A stretch of DNA of 64,000 nucleotides from a virus. The stretch lies in the IMG/VR virus record IMGVR_UViG_3300015371_000006, positions 47,597 through 111,596 of that record; one strand, given 5' to 3'. The translations under genes were made by a program, and so were the position numbers. The stretch's first letter is position 1. Every line of letters begins with the position of its first letter. Under the pieces are notes generated by a model, which saw only the letters and a program-made list of their open reading frames with translations, ran no database searches and was not told where the DNA came from. Shown here one piece after another: positions 53,797 to 61,325 of this stretch.

Positions 53797-54779
53797 CTCT
53801 TCCCCACAATCAGCAGCTCATCGCCGCCCTCGCCGTGCTCTTTCTTCAGCGACTTCAGGTGCTCGTGGTCGAGCGTGCGCATCTCGGCCTCGCGGCCCCG
53901 GTCGGTGATCATCGTCTGGATCGCCTCGGCGTCTGCGCCCTTGCCCATGCTCACCACCCACAGATCGATGTGCTCGCCCGCGTCGAAGACGTCTTCCAGC
54001 AGCCGCCAGCCGTCGGCCTCTGACCACTCGCTCGGGCTCGCGTCGTAGTCGGGCTCCAGCAGCTTCGCCACGCCCGCGTAGCTGTCCTCGTAGCTCAGCG
54101 TGCCGGGGTAGGGCGGGTCGAGGTAGAGCACGTCGGCCTGCACCCCGGTGATGAAGCTCACGGCGTCGCCTCGGTGGGCGGTGTTGTCGCGGCCGTTGTG
54201 GAACACGGCGCGGTTGATCGCCTCGGCGATGCGGATCGCCAGCGCTCGGGGCTTGCCGGTGCGGCGCAGCTGGGTCGCCTGCCCCGGCGTCAGCTCATCC
54301 CACTCGCGTCGCCCCGCCCCCATCGTCGGCATGCCCCAGGTCGCCATGCTCAGGGCGGTCTTCGTGATCCAGGCGCGCATCAGCCAGCGGTGCCAGCCCT
54401 TGGCCTCGCGCTCGACGCTCGCCATCCCGGCCAGCAGCTCGCGGCAGTTGTCGGGGATGCTCAGCAGCTTCTCGTCGGGCAGCTCGACGCCGTTGGGCTC
54501 GGCCTGGATCGCCTGGGTCGCGGCGACGCTGCTCAGCGTCCAGTCGGAGTTCTCGACCAGCGCCTTGGCGGTGGCCTCGGCTAGCGGGCTCATGTCGTTG
54601 GCGGCCACCTGGTAGCCCAGCACTTTCGCCGCCACGCTGACCGCGCCCCCGCCGCTGAAGGCATCGGCGAGGATCGCGCCGGGCGGTGCGCCCTGTCCCG
54701 CGATCACGCGCATGATCTGCGGGGCGATGGCCCGCTTGCCGCCGAGCCACCCTGGGCAGGCTGCGAGGTAGTCCTTCAT
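53793..54779 (-). CDS. D12-class N6-adenine DNA methyltransferase
   Basis: 328 aa. GWLGGKRAIAPQIMRVIAG near the N-terminus, ILADAFSGGGAVSVAAKVLG (motif I), and VLYLDPPYPGTLSYEDSY (motif IV) in Dam-type order, FNNY-type helices between. Methylates adenine in a short site. Flanked by ParB genes on one side and small genes on the other. Confidence 0.92.
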   Translation of the reverse strand: MKDYLAACPGWLGGKRAIAPQIMRVIAGQGAPPGAILADAFSGGGAVSVAAKVLGYQVAANDMSPLAEATAKALVENSDWTLSSVAATQAIQAEPNGVELPDEKLLSIPDNCRELLAGMASVEREAKGWHRWLMRAWITKTALSMATWGMPTMGAGRREWDELTPGQATQLRRTGKPRALAIRIAEAINRAVFHNGRDNTAHRGDAVSFITGVQADVLYLDPPYPGTLSYEDSYAGVAKLLEPDYDASPSEWSEADGWRLLEDVFDAGEHIDLWVVSMGKGADAEAIQTMITDRGREAEMRTLDHEHLKSLKKEHGEGGDELLIVGKR

Positions 54780-55405
54780 CCGCTCAGGATCGCGATCAGG
54801 GCCTCGGCGCGGGTCATGCCCTGCGCCGTCTTCGCTTCCAGGGCCCGCTCCACCGTGGTCGCCTGGCGTGGCCCGAAGCGCCAGCGCAGCACCTCGGGCG
54901 CGCTTGCCTCCTCGGCCTCCAGCACGGCGGCCAGCTGCTCGTCGAGATCCTCGGGCACGTCCTTGAGCGCCAGCGCCGCCTCCCATTGCTCCTCGTCCAT
55001 GCCAAGTCGTTCTTGCAGCTCGGCCTCGTCGAGGTGCTCGGCGAGGTAGGCCAGCACGCGAGCCAGGCGCACGGCGTTGAAGCTGCCGCGCAGGTGGTTC
55101 ATGGTCAGCAGCCGCATCCTGCCCTCTGACTCGTCGCCGTCGTCGATGACGCACGGCACGGTGTCTGAGCCCGCGTCACGCAGCACGCGCCAGCGGTGCT
55201 CGCCGTCCTCGATGACGTACTTGCTGCCCTTCGGCCGCACGACCACCGGCTGGACGAAGCCGTTCTCCGAAATGTCGCGCGCCAGCGCCTTGAGCAGCGC
55301 TGGCGGCACGACATTCGGATTCGCCGGGTCGGGCTCCAGGGCGTCGACCGGCAGGTCGACCACCTCTAGCGTCGCCCGACGCAGCGATTCGATGCTCTCA
55401 GCCAA
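54776..55405 (-). CDS. ParB/Srx-type protein, copy 2
   Basis: 209 aa. NPNVVPPALLKALARDISEN, GFVQPVVVRPK, YVIEDGEHRWRVLRDAG and MNHLRGSFNAVRLARVLAYL align with copy 1 (52045). Coupled to the D12 methyltransferase by ATGA, hinting that the pair works together. Confidence 0.88.
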   Translation of the reverse strand: MAESIESLRRATLEVVDLPVDALEPDPANPNVVPPALLKALARDISENGFVQPVVVRPKGSKYVIEDGEHRWRVLRDAGSDTVPCVIDDGDESEGRMRLLTMNHLRGSFNAVRLARVLAYLAEHLDEAELQERLGMDEEQWEAALALKDVPEDLDEQLAAVLEAEEASAPEVLRWRFGPRQATTVERALEAKTAQGMTRAEALIAILSG

Positions 55406-55655
55406 GCACCTTGTCCTTGGCCCACGCGCCGAGCAGCGGCAGCGACGGGATCGCCGCTCCGATGTGCTCGTTGTCGTCGGCCTCGTCGACCAGCTCCAGC
55501 ACGATGCCGAGCACGATCAAGACGACGCCGATCACGGCCACGATGTAGCCCAGCTGCCCGACGCCCGTTGCGCCGCGCGGATTGAACGCGCCGCCGCCCG
55601 CGATCAGCGCCACGATGGCACCGACGACGAGCAGGATGATTCCCAGGGTGATCAT
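55398..55655 (-). CDS. Two-helix membrane protein, holin candidate (85 aa)
   Basis: MITLGIILLVVGAIVALIAG and YIVAVIGVVLIVLGIVLEL are two membrane helices, with a charged C-terminus. GAAAGGG precedes the ATG. It lies just downstream of the secreted muralytic genes, so a holin is possible, though location at the head of the ParB/methylase operon argues for caution. Confidence 0.6.
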   Translation of the reverse strand: MITLGIILLVVGAIVALIAGGGAFNPRGATGVGQLGYIVAVIGVVLIVLGIVLELVDEADDNEHIGAAIPSLPLLGAWAKDKVLG

Positions 55656-55749
55656 TGAGTTCCCTTTCGGTTCGGTTTCCCCCGCGCCAGCGTAGGCGCA
55701 CTTCTTCGGGGGTTCCCAAACCGACTACCCGCGACCCTATCGCTCTACG

Positions 55750-55781
55750 ACGACGACCCGCCGGAGCGGGCCGTTCGTCGT
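55750..55781 (-). terminator. Hairpin after the Rpf-like genes
   Basis: Outer stem ACGACGA / TCGTCGT and inner CCCG / CGGG with a bulge, 24 bases downstream of the stop at 55805 in the leftward sense. Confidence 0.5.
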
Positions 55782-55804
55782 CCAGTGGGTGTGGCCGGGT
55801 CAGC

Positions 55805-56380
55805 CTACGCGCATTCCCATCCACTCGGCCCCACGTCGGTCCAGACGCGGTGGGCGATGATGTCCTGGTGCTTCGGTGCCGCCGCTCCGGCGGTCGAGGT
55901 TCCGGCGAGGGCCGGGCCTCCCCACTGAGCCCAGGTCGCCGTCAGCAGCCCGTAGGCCCCTGCGAATCCGACGTGGTAGTCGGCCCCGCTCTCGCAGACG
56001 ACGATGTAGTACGGCAGCGCCCAGCGCTGTCCGCCGCCCGTGTAGGGCACGCTTGCCCGCCACATGCGGTACTCGGCGAACTTGTCCGCCAGCTCTCCCC
56101 GGCGCTCGGCGATGACCTTGCGGTCGGCCTTGCGCTTGAGGCAGAACTTGTGCTGCTGGATCGCTTCCCGCTCCAGCTTCTTGAGCGGGGTCGCGTCCTC
56201 CCAGCGACGGTGCGAGTAGCCGTGCTTGAGCAGCTCGTCCGCCCGGTCGATGTGGTACCGGATGTTCTGCTCGTCGCAGGTGTAGGGCGTGCGGTCGTTT
56301 CCGGCTGCGGTCGATCCCGCCGTTGCCACCAGGGCGACGGCGAGTGCGGCCAGCAGCGCGGCGCTCAGCCGCACGACCAC
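55805..56380 (-). CDS. Secreted Rpf/transglycosylase-like muralytic protein, copy 1
   Basis: 191 aa. Signal peptide LSAALLAALAVALVATAG, a charged middle region with Cys, and a C-terminal transglycosylase-like fold: YIVVCESGADYHVGFAGAYG (catalytic Glu after C), LLTATWAQWGG and HRVWTDVGPSGWEC. Rpf and lysozyme-like enzymes cut peptidoglycan glycan strands. Export by the host Sec route would make it act before or without a holin. Overlaps the paralogue by 16 bases. Confidence 0.85.
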   Translation of the reverse strand: MVVRLSAALLAALAVALVATAGSTAAGNDRTPYTCDEQNIRYHIDRADELLKHGYSHRRWEDATPLKKLEREAIQQHKFCLKRKADRKVIAERRGELADKFAEYRMWRASVPYTGGGQRWALPYYIVVCESGADYHVGFAGAYGLLTATWAQWGGPALAGTSTAGAAAPKHQDIIAHRVWTDVGPSGWECA

Positions 56381-56964
56381 GCGCTCGCTCCCACGTCGGC
56401 GTAGATCTCGGCCGCGCAGGCATCCTGGCCTGCCGGTGTCCCGAGGTCACAGCCGTAGGCCGAGGCCGTCGACGGCATGATCTGATACGCGCCGTAGGCC
56501 CCGGACGACGGGTTGACGGCGCTGTAGTCGCCGCCCGACTCGCACTGGGTGATGTAGCTCGGGATCGCTCCCCCGGTGCCACTCGACGTCGTGCTCGCCG
56601 CGTCGTATGTTTCGGTTTCCGCATAGCCCGCGTCGGATACAGGTTCCGGTGCGGGTGCGGGGTTCAGCAGCGCGTTGAGCCGGTCGGTCTCTGAGCATGC
56701 CTGCTGGTTGCTGATCGGCTCGCGCGTTCCGTTGCCAAGCACCCCGTCGTCGACGAGGTTCGCTCCGACTGCGGCGCTGCCCAGCTTCTCCTGGGCCTTG
56801 GCGTAGGTGACGAGGTATTCCTCCTCGCAGATGTGCAGCCCGTTGTCCTTGGTTCCGGGCTCCAGCCCGGTCGGCTGCGTGTCCTTGGCACCCGCGAACG
56901 GGCTGCCGGTTGTGACCGCCGCGCACATCAGCACGAGGGCGGCCACGCCGATGCGATAGCGCAT
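56365..56964 (-). CDS. Secreted Rpf/transglycosylase-like muralytic protein, copy 2
   Basis: 199 aa. Signal peptide IGVAALVLMCAAVTTGSPFA, a linker with Pro/Ala and Ser/Thr stretches, and ITQCESGGDYSAVNPSSGAY, GAYQIMPSTASAYGCDLGTP then EIYADVGASAWSCG. Closer to cellular Rpf than copy 1. AAAGGAGG lies seven bases before ATG 56964. Confidence 0.88.
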   Translation of the reverse strand: MRYRIGVAALVLMCAAVTTGSPFAGAKDTQPTGLEPGTKDNGLHICEEEYLVTYAKAQEKLGSAAVGANLVDDGVLGNGTREPISNQQACSETDRLNALLNPAPAPEPVSDAGYAETETYDAASTTSSGTGGAIPSYITQCESGGDYSAVNPSSGAYGAYQIMPSTASAYGCDLGTPAGQDACAAEIYADVGASAWSCG

Positions 56965-56984
56965 CGTGGTCCTCCTTTGATCGG

Positions 56985-57118
56985 TTCATCGTTCAGCCCG
57001 ATCTGCGCAGCTACCGCCGGGGCGACTTACCCCCTAACGAGTGCTTTCGGCGGCGCACTTCTACTGGGACTTCGTTCAGCGCAGACCACAAGGGTTGATC
57101 GTGGGAACCACCTCCTTT
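56985..57118 (-). other. Long leader between a strong ribosome site and the Rpf genes
   Basis: Leftward from TAGGCT at 57140 the leader has CCGACCAAGGAAAGGAGGTGG, but no ATG follows. A GTG inside it opens only an 11-codon frame (VVPTINPCGLR). Then about 100 bases without a clear gene precede the Rpf genes. Confidence 0.4.
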
Positions 57119-57139
57119 CCTTGGTCGGTTGGTCGGGGA

Positions 57140-57145
57140 AGCCTA
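57140..57145 (-). promoter_or_regulatory. TAGGCT -10 box upstream of the secreted muralytic genes
   Basis: TAGGCT followed by CCCCGACCAACCGACCAAGG. Probably starts the transcript for both Rpf-like genes. Confidence 0.5.
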
Positions 57146-57158
57146 GTACCAGTTCGGG

Positions 57159-57407
57159 CTAGCGGGTGCCGGTGGACTCTGTGGGCTCGCGCTCGGCCTC
57201 GCGCGCGTCGCGGATGCGCTCGATGTCCTTGCGCAGCCACACGGGCGTCGCTCTCAGCTCGCGCCAGGGTGTCGGCAGCACGCCGGTCTTGCGGTAGCGG
57301 GCGACGCGGGTGCGCTCGACTCCGAGGATCTCGGCGGCCTCCACGCTGCCAACGATGTCCTCGGGCCGCACCCGGACGTACTTGCCCTTCTTGCCGTTCG
57401 CGGTCAT
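57159..57407 (-). CDS. Excisionase/MerR-like HTH protein (82 aa)
   Basis: VGSVEAAEILGVERTRVARYRK, split as VGSVEAAEILGVE and RTRVARYRKTGVLP, then ATPVWLRKDIERIRD. This is the HTH_17 pattern used by excisionases and small regulators. ATGA overlap with the upstream gene. No integrase is nearby, so regulator is the safer reading. Confidence 0.82.
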   Translation of the reverse strand: MTANGKKGKYVRVRPEDIVGSVEAAEILGVERTRVARYRKTGVLPTPWRELRATPVWLRKDIERIRDAREAEREPTESTGTR

Positions 57408-57616
57408 GCTGCGTCGCTCCTTTCGGCCTCGTAGCGGCGGGCGCGCGGCTGGCGGTCGCCAGCTTCGCGGGTCACCGGCCACTCGGGCCAGGGCCACGTC
57501 TCCGCAGCCTGCTCGTCGTTGATCTGTCCGATCTGCTCGCGCTCGTCCAGCTTGCGAAGGACGATGAAGAGGACGGCGGCGATGGCGATCAGGGTTACAG
57601 GGATTGCGAGTTCCAT
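57404..57616 (-). CDS. Single-pass membrane protein (70 aa)
   Basis: MELAIPVTLIAIAAVLFIVL membrane helix then a charged tail (REAGDRQPRARRYEAERS). AAGGAG precedes the ATG, under dyad copy 6. Confidence 0.72.
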   Translation of the reverse strand: MELAIPVTLIAIAAVLFIVLRKLDEREQIGQINDEQAAETWPWPEWPVTREAGDRQPRARRYEAERSDAA

Positions 57617-57651
57617 GTTGGGGCTCCTTGGTCGGGTTGACGTTCTGAAGG

Positions 57652-57670
57652 AGTCTACTATCTGTAGCGG
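57652..57670. promoter_or_regulatory. Dyad operator/promoter, copy 6 (degenerate)
   Basis: AGTCTA-CTATCTG-TAGCGG keeps the centre and half of each arm. Read leftward it has GCTACAGAT, then CCCGACCAAGGAG before ATG 57616. Confidence 0.45.
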
Positions 57671-57681
57671 TCTGTTCCTGC

Positions 57682-57864
57682 TCAGGGTTCGATTACTTCA
57701 CGAATGACCGCGCTCGTGATTCCTTCGGCCGTCGCCCACAGCCCTGCGTCGAACTCGCTCGGGAAGGGTCCGATCAGGTCGCGCTCCTCGGTGTCGACCA
57801 CCCACCTGCGGTTGCCGTTGCCGCCGGGGAGCGGCTCGCGCTTGTGCCAGGGGTTCGTGCCCAT
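57682..57864 (-). CDS. Small protein (60 aa)
   Basis: NRRWVVDTEERDLIGPFPSE then FDAGLWATAEGITSAVIREV, like a tiny WGR- or DUF1508-type barrel. ATG 57864 abuts the stop of the ATPase gene. Confidence 0.65.
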   Translation of the reverse strand: MGTNPWHKREPLPGGNGNRRWVVDTEERDLIGPFPSEFDAGLWATAEGITSAVIREVIEP

Positions 57865-59369
57865 CAGGCCATCACCGCCCCGGCCTCAAATCCGACCAGC
57901 AGGTCGGGCTCGTCGAGCGCCAGCTGCACCATCTTCGCCCCGAGGCGCGTGCACTCCTGGTGCATCTTCTCGTGGAGGTGGTCGTGTGCGACGTGGTGCG
58001 CGAACTCATGCAGCAGCAGGTCGTCGACCGCCTCGCTGCGCCCGTTCTTGAAGAAGGCGTAGCCGAGCGTGCCGTAGTTCAGGGTCAGCTGGCCTCCCTG
58101 TCCGCCGTTGCGCGGCCCGTAGGTCGCGTTGAAGGGCCAGGTGATGTCGCTGACCACCCGGACGTTGATCGTCGCGCCGAGCAGCCGGTCGGCGAGCACC
58201 TGCGCGTACTCGACCACCAGCTTGACGCCGTCGGGGTAGTGCTCGGGCTCCATGATCGTCAGGTTCTCCTCGCCCTCATGCGGCTTCGGGCTCGGCGTAA
58301 CCTGCCCGGCAGGCAGCGCGGCCTCGTGGCCCTTGACCGCCTTCCAGGCCTCCTTGCTGAAGGCCCCGCCGGGGATCACGGTCATGCCCTTGCTCATGGC
58401 GATCTTCGTGCCCTCGGGGTCGGTCTTGTCGTCGATGACGGCGTTCTCGCCGTAGCGCCCGACGACCGCTGCGCTGACCGCCTCGGCCTTGATGTCCTTG
58501 GAGGTCAGCGCGTCGTCGACCCACTTGCCCTCGGCCCCGTCCTTGTCCAGCAGGGTGGCGCAGTTGTTGAGCACGGCCGTCCGCATGTCGCGCAGCCAGC
58601 CCGGCGGCACGTTGTCGCGGTCGGTGGTCAGCGGCACCTTCTGCCCGACGTCGACGTGCCAGCGGTCGCCGGTTTCGACCACCGGGATGCCCATCTCGTA
58701 GAGCGTCGCCACCTCGCCGTCGAGCGGCTCGTAGATGGCGATCTTCGTCTTGCGCCGGGTCGGGCGCAGGTAGCCCTCGTCGTCGGCCAGCTCCGTCCGC
58801 AGGGTCGCGTCGAAGAGGTGCACCGGCTCGCGCTTGCTCAGCGTCATGCCGTTGATCTTCGTCGTGATGCCCGGCGGCGGAATCAGCGTCCCGAACACCT
58901 GCGCGGCCTCGTCGGCCTCGGCGTCGGTCAGCTTCAGCGTCGCGTAGAACCGGGTGCCCGCCTCGCGGATCGGCTCGTCGTACTCGCGCCGCCCCTCGTC
59001 GGTGAACTCCACCAGGCCCTTGGTCGTCCCGATCTGAACGTGGTCGCAGATGGCGATGACCAGCTTCTCGCCGAGGTTGAAGCGCCCGCGCTGGTCGGCG
59101 CGGCCCTTCTTCTTCGACTCCGCGAACAGGGTGTAGGCGTGCTTGAGGTCGGCGAAGCCCTCGGGGGCATCGTCGTCCACGATCAGGGTGTAGCGCCCGT
59201 CGTCGATGGGCTCCAGGGTCACCTCGACCTTGGTCACGCCGTCCTCGTCCCAGGCGTTCTGGATCAGCTCGGTGATGGCGAAGTGCTTGCCACGCCGCTC
59301 CAGCAGCTTGGCGAGGCCCTTCTTGTCGACGTCGTAGACCGGCTTGCGCCGGGGCTCCTTGTTGCTCAT
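57864..59369 (-). CDS. GHKL ATPase fused to zincin-like C-terminus
   Basis: 501 aa. GHKL (Hsp90/MutL-type) Bergerat motifs: ITELIQNAWDEDG (N box, near 33-44), LIVDDDAPEGFAD (G1, near 64-75) and GRFNLGEKLVIAI (G2, near 94-105). Central beta-rich segments precede a C-terminal metallopeptidase-like site LLLHEFAHHVAHDHLHEKMH near residue 450 (H-E-x-x-H). No histidine-kinase dimerisation box or topoisomerase domain is visible. Could be an ATP-gated protease or chaperone-like remodeller; function inferred only. Confidence 0.85.
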   Translation of the reverse strand: MSNKEPRRKPVYDVDKKGLAKLLERRGKHFAITELIQNAWDEDGVTKVEVTLEPIDDGRYTLIVDDDAPEGFADLKHAYTLFAESKKKGRADQRGRFNLGEKLVIAICDHVQIGTTKGLVEFTDEGRREYDEPIREAGTRFYATLKLTDAEADEAAQVFGTLIPPPGITTKINGMTLSKREPVHLFDATLRTELADDEGYLRPTRRKTKIAIYEPLDGEVATLYEMGIPVVETGDRWHVDVGQKVPLTTDRDNVPPGWLRDMRTAVLNNCATLLDKDGAEGKWVDDALTSKDIKAEAVSAAVVGRYGENAVIDDKTDPEGTKIAMSKGMTVIPGGAFSKEAWKAVKGHEAALPAGQVTPSPKPHEGEENLTIMEPEHYPDGVKLVVEYAQVLADRLLGATINVRVVSDITWPFNATYGPRNGGQGGQLTLNYGTLGYAFFKNGRSEAVDDLLLHEFAHHVAHDHLHEKMHQECTRLGAKMVQLALDEPDLLVGFEAGAVMA

Positions 59370-59548
59370 GCTCCAGCCTCCTGCCTCTCGGCGATGTCGT
59401 TGGCGCGCTCCATCTGATCCGCGATGCGGTGCAGCCCGTTGGCGATATAGTTGGTCGTATCGACCAGGTTGGCGATCTCACCGTTCGCGTCTGCCACGTT
59501 CGGTGAGGTCAGGACGTCGTGCAGGGCCTCGGCTACGGGGTCCGCCAT
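59366..59548 (-). CDS. Small helical protein coupled to the ATPase (60 aa)
   Basis: IANLVDTTNYIANGLHRIAD, QMERANDIAERQ: helical with a mild heptad pattern. ATGA overlap with the ATPase gene suggests a partner. Confidence 0.68.
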   Translation of the reverse strand: MADPVAEALHDVLTSPNVADANGEIANLVDTTNYIANGLHRIADQMERANDIAERQEAGA

Positions 59549-59550
59549 GC

Positions 59551-59790
59551 TCAGCTCCTCTCGGTCTCGGCGAGCGCCTCGTCGGTGGCCTTGTCGCGCT
59601 TGCGGCGCGTGTCCCAGGCCCTCTTCGCGGCGGCGCGCCGCTTGCGCGTCTGCGCGGCCTTCTGCCCGCGCGTCAGCTCCTTGGTCGGGTTGTCGCCGCG
59701 CAACATATCGCGGGCGGCGTGCAGCCGGGCGACTTCCGCCTCGGCGGTTTCGATCAGGGCGTCCAGCTTGCCCATCAGGTCAGCGTCCAT
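59551..59790 (-). CDS. Small basic coiled-coil protein (79 aa)
   Basis: LDALIETAEAEVARLHAARD then GQKAAQTRKRRAAAKRAWDT, a helix with a basic patch. Probably nucleic-acid binding. Confidence 0.68.
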   Translation of the reverse strand: MDADLMGKLDALIETAEAEVARLHAARDMLRGDNPTKELTRGQKAAQTRKRRAAAKRAWDTRRKRDKATDEALAETERS

Positions 59791-60268
59791 CGGTGTCCTC
59801 CTTGTCGGGCTGCCACAGCAGCTGGTGCAGGTTGTGCGCGTTCTCGTTCTTGGCCTGTTCGAAGATCATCTCCGCGACCCGCGCGTAGCCCGCGATGTCG
59901 AGCCAGTGGTCGCGGTAGCGCGGGGTGTGGCGGATGCGGCTCAGCTTCAGGCAGATCATCAGCACGGGCAGGTGGTGCTCGCGGATGTCGAGCCCGGTCG
60001 CGCCCGTCGCCAGCGCCGCGAAGGCGCGGGCTGCCTCCAGCTGCGGACCGTAGGCTTCGGCGCGCTCGCCCGAGGTCAGCTCATCTGCGTCCAGCAGCAG
60101 GTTCTCGGCCTCGGGGTCGCGGCGCGGGCCGACCGGCTCGCGCTCGCGTGCCCTGCGGATGAGGTGCGCCAGCTCCTGCTCGGCCGAGTAGTGGCGGGCG
60201 TGCGTCGGGGCCTCCACGAAGTCGCGCGCCAGCTGGTCGGTGATGGTGATGGTGATCGTGTCAGGCAT
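59780..60268 (-). CDS. DUF6378-like protein (162 aa)
   Basis: TSGERAEAYGPQLEAARAFA, LMICLKLSRIRHTPRYRDHW, LDIAGYARVAEMIFE follow the phage family pattern (YG...a...LMLKlaRl...D..GYA) called DUF6378. An N-terminal extension has a beta strand start TITITITDQLARDF. Role unknown; MazG-like relation is possible. Confidence 0.75.
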   Translation of the reverse strand: MPDTITITITDQLARDFVEAPTHARHYSAEQELAHLIRRAREREPVGPRRDPEAENLLLDADELTSGERAEAYGPQLEAARAFAALATGATGLDIREHHLPVLMICLKLSRIRHTPRYRDHWLDIAGYARVAEMIFEQAKNENAHNLHQLLWQPDKEDTDGR

Positions 60269-60743
60269 TCGCGCGCTCCATGAATCTCGGGGTTGAATCG
60301 CTGCGCTCCAGCCGGTCGGCCCAAGTCCTGATCCGCCCGGCTGTCTCCTCCAGGTCGACGCCCTCGCGGGCTCCGTCGACCAGCGAGATCAGGACCGCGA
60401 TCCCGTAGCCGTCGATGTCGCCGACGTCGAACTTCTCGGCGAGGTAGGGCGGGACGTGCTCCAGCTTGCGGTTGAGCCACGGCCCCTGCATGTGGTTGCC
60501 CGTCTCGCGCAGCCAGAGCGTGAAGCCGCCGCCCCTGCCGAGACCCTCGACCCGTCGCCGGGTGTAGTGCCCGTTGCCGTGCTCGACGTGCTCCTGGTCG
60601 ATCACGAGCATCCGCCACCCGGTCCCGAAGGCCGCGTAGTGGAAGCACGCGCTCCCGCGTGCGTCGAGTTCGGCGGCGATGGCCCTTGCGTCGAAGGGAA
60701 GGTCGGGCCGGTCGAGCGCGACCTCTCCGCTGTAGCTAGGCAT
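60261..60743 (-). CDS. Unknown protein (160 aa)
   Basis: ATG 60743 chosen for GGAG nine bases upstream. LPFDARAIAAELDARGSACF, WRMLVIDQEHVEHGNGHYTR, and a C-terminal helix. No family recognised. Confidence 0.72.
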   Translation of the reverse strand: MPSYSGEVALDRPDLPFDARAIAAELDARGSACFHYAAFGTGWRMLVIDQEHVEHGNGHYTRRRVEGLGRGGGFTLWLRETGNHMQGPWLNRKLEHVPPYLAEKFDVGDIDGYGIAVLISLVDGAREGVDLEETAGRIRTWADRLERSDSTPRFMERANA

Positions 60744-61026
60744 GGCTTTCTCCATTCTTCGGCCGCAGCTTGTCGAGCCCTGCGAAGGGACTGCGGCTGC
60801 GCTTGTCGGTTGCGCGGCGCTCGCGGTTCTCGCGGAACGCCGCCTCCTGCTCATCGAGGTTTCCGGCCTGCGCACGCTTGCCGGTCAGGTGGTAGCCGCC
60901 GCACACGTCGCAGGCGTACCAGCGGGCGGGCGGGTAGCGCCAGGTCCGCTGCGCCAGCTCCAGCCCGCGCTGCGCCTCGGCGAGCGTCGGGTACTTGGTC
61001 TTGCCCCTGCAGTCGTCGCTAGCCAT
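60736..61026 (-). CDS. Zinc-ribbon helper (96 aa)
   Basis: KYPTLAEAQRGLELAQRTWR then WYACDVCGGYHLTGK, a CxxC...H motif common in phage proteins (YxCxxCxxYHxT), and a charged tail. Overlaps both neighbours. Confidence 0.75.
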   Translation of the reverse strand: MASDDCRGKTKYPTLAEAQRGLELAQRTWRYPPARWYACDVCGGYHLTGKRAQAGNLDEQEAAFRENRERRATDKRSRSPFAGLDKLRPKNGESHA

Positions 61027-61321
61027 CGGCTTCCGCCTTTGCCGCCGCGAGCAGCTGGTCGACGTCGACGTGCTGCGGATCGCCGGGGTCGGCCTGCAGG
61101 TAGAGGGCCATCGCCCGCTGCAGCTCGCCGGGTTCGATCTCGTCCGCGCTCCACGGCCCGATCTGCGCGTGGCAGTGGCCGCAGAGCATCTGCCGTCCGG
61201 CGAAGTACCGCGCCCGCAGCGCGGGGACCGCGATCCCCTGCGCCATGACCTCCTCGGCGCAGGGGACGCAGATGACCTGGCGTCCGTGGGTGTAGTGGCT
61301 CGGGCGGCGCGTGGTCGTCAT
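61019..61321 (-). CDS. Zinc-binding unknown protein (100 aa)
   Basis: QVICVPCAEEVMAQG and MLCGHCHAQIGPW give two CxxC pairs. The rest is helical (LQRAMALYLQADPGD). Confidence 0.72.
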   Translation of the reverse strand: MTTTRRPSHYTHGRQVICVPCAEEVMAQGIAVPALRARYFAGRQMLCGHCHAQIGPWSADEIEPGELQRAMALYLQADPGDPQHVDVDQLLAAAKAEADG

Positions 61322-61325
61322 CGCC

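Noticed and set aside
57159-57407. Excisionase of an integration module
   Set aside because: The HTH_17 pattern fits, but no integrase or att-like duplication is visible nearby, so only a DNA-binding call is made.
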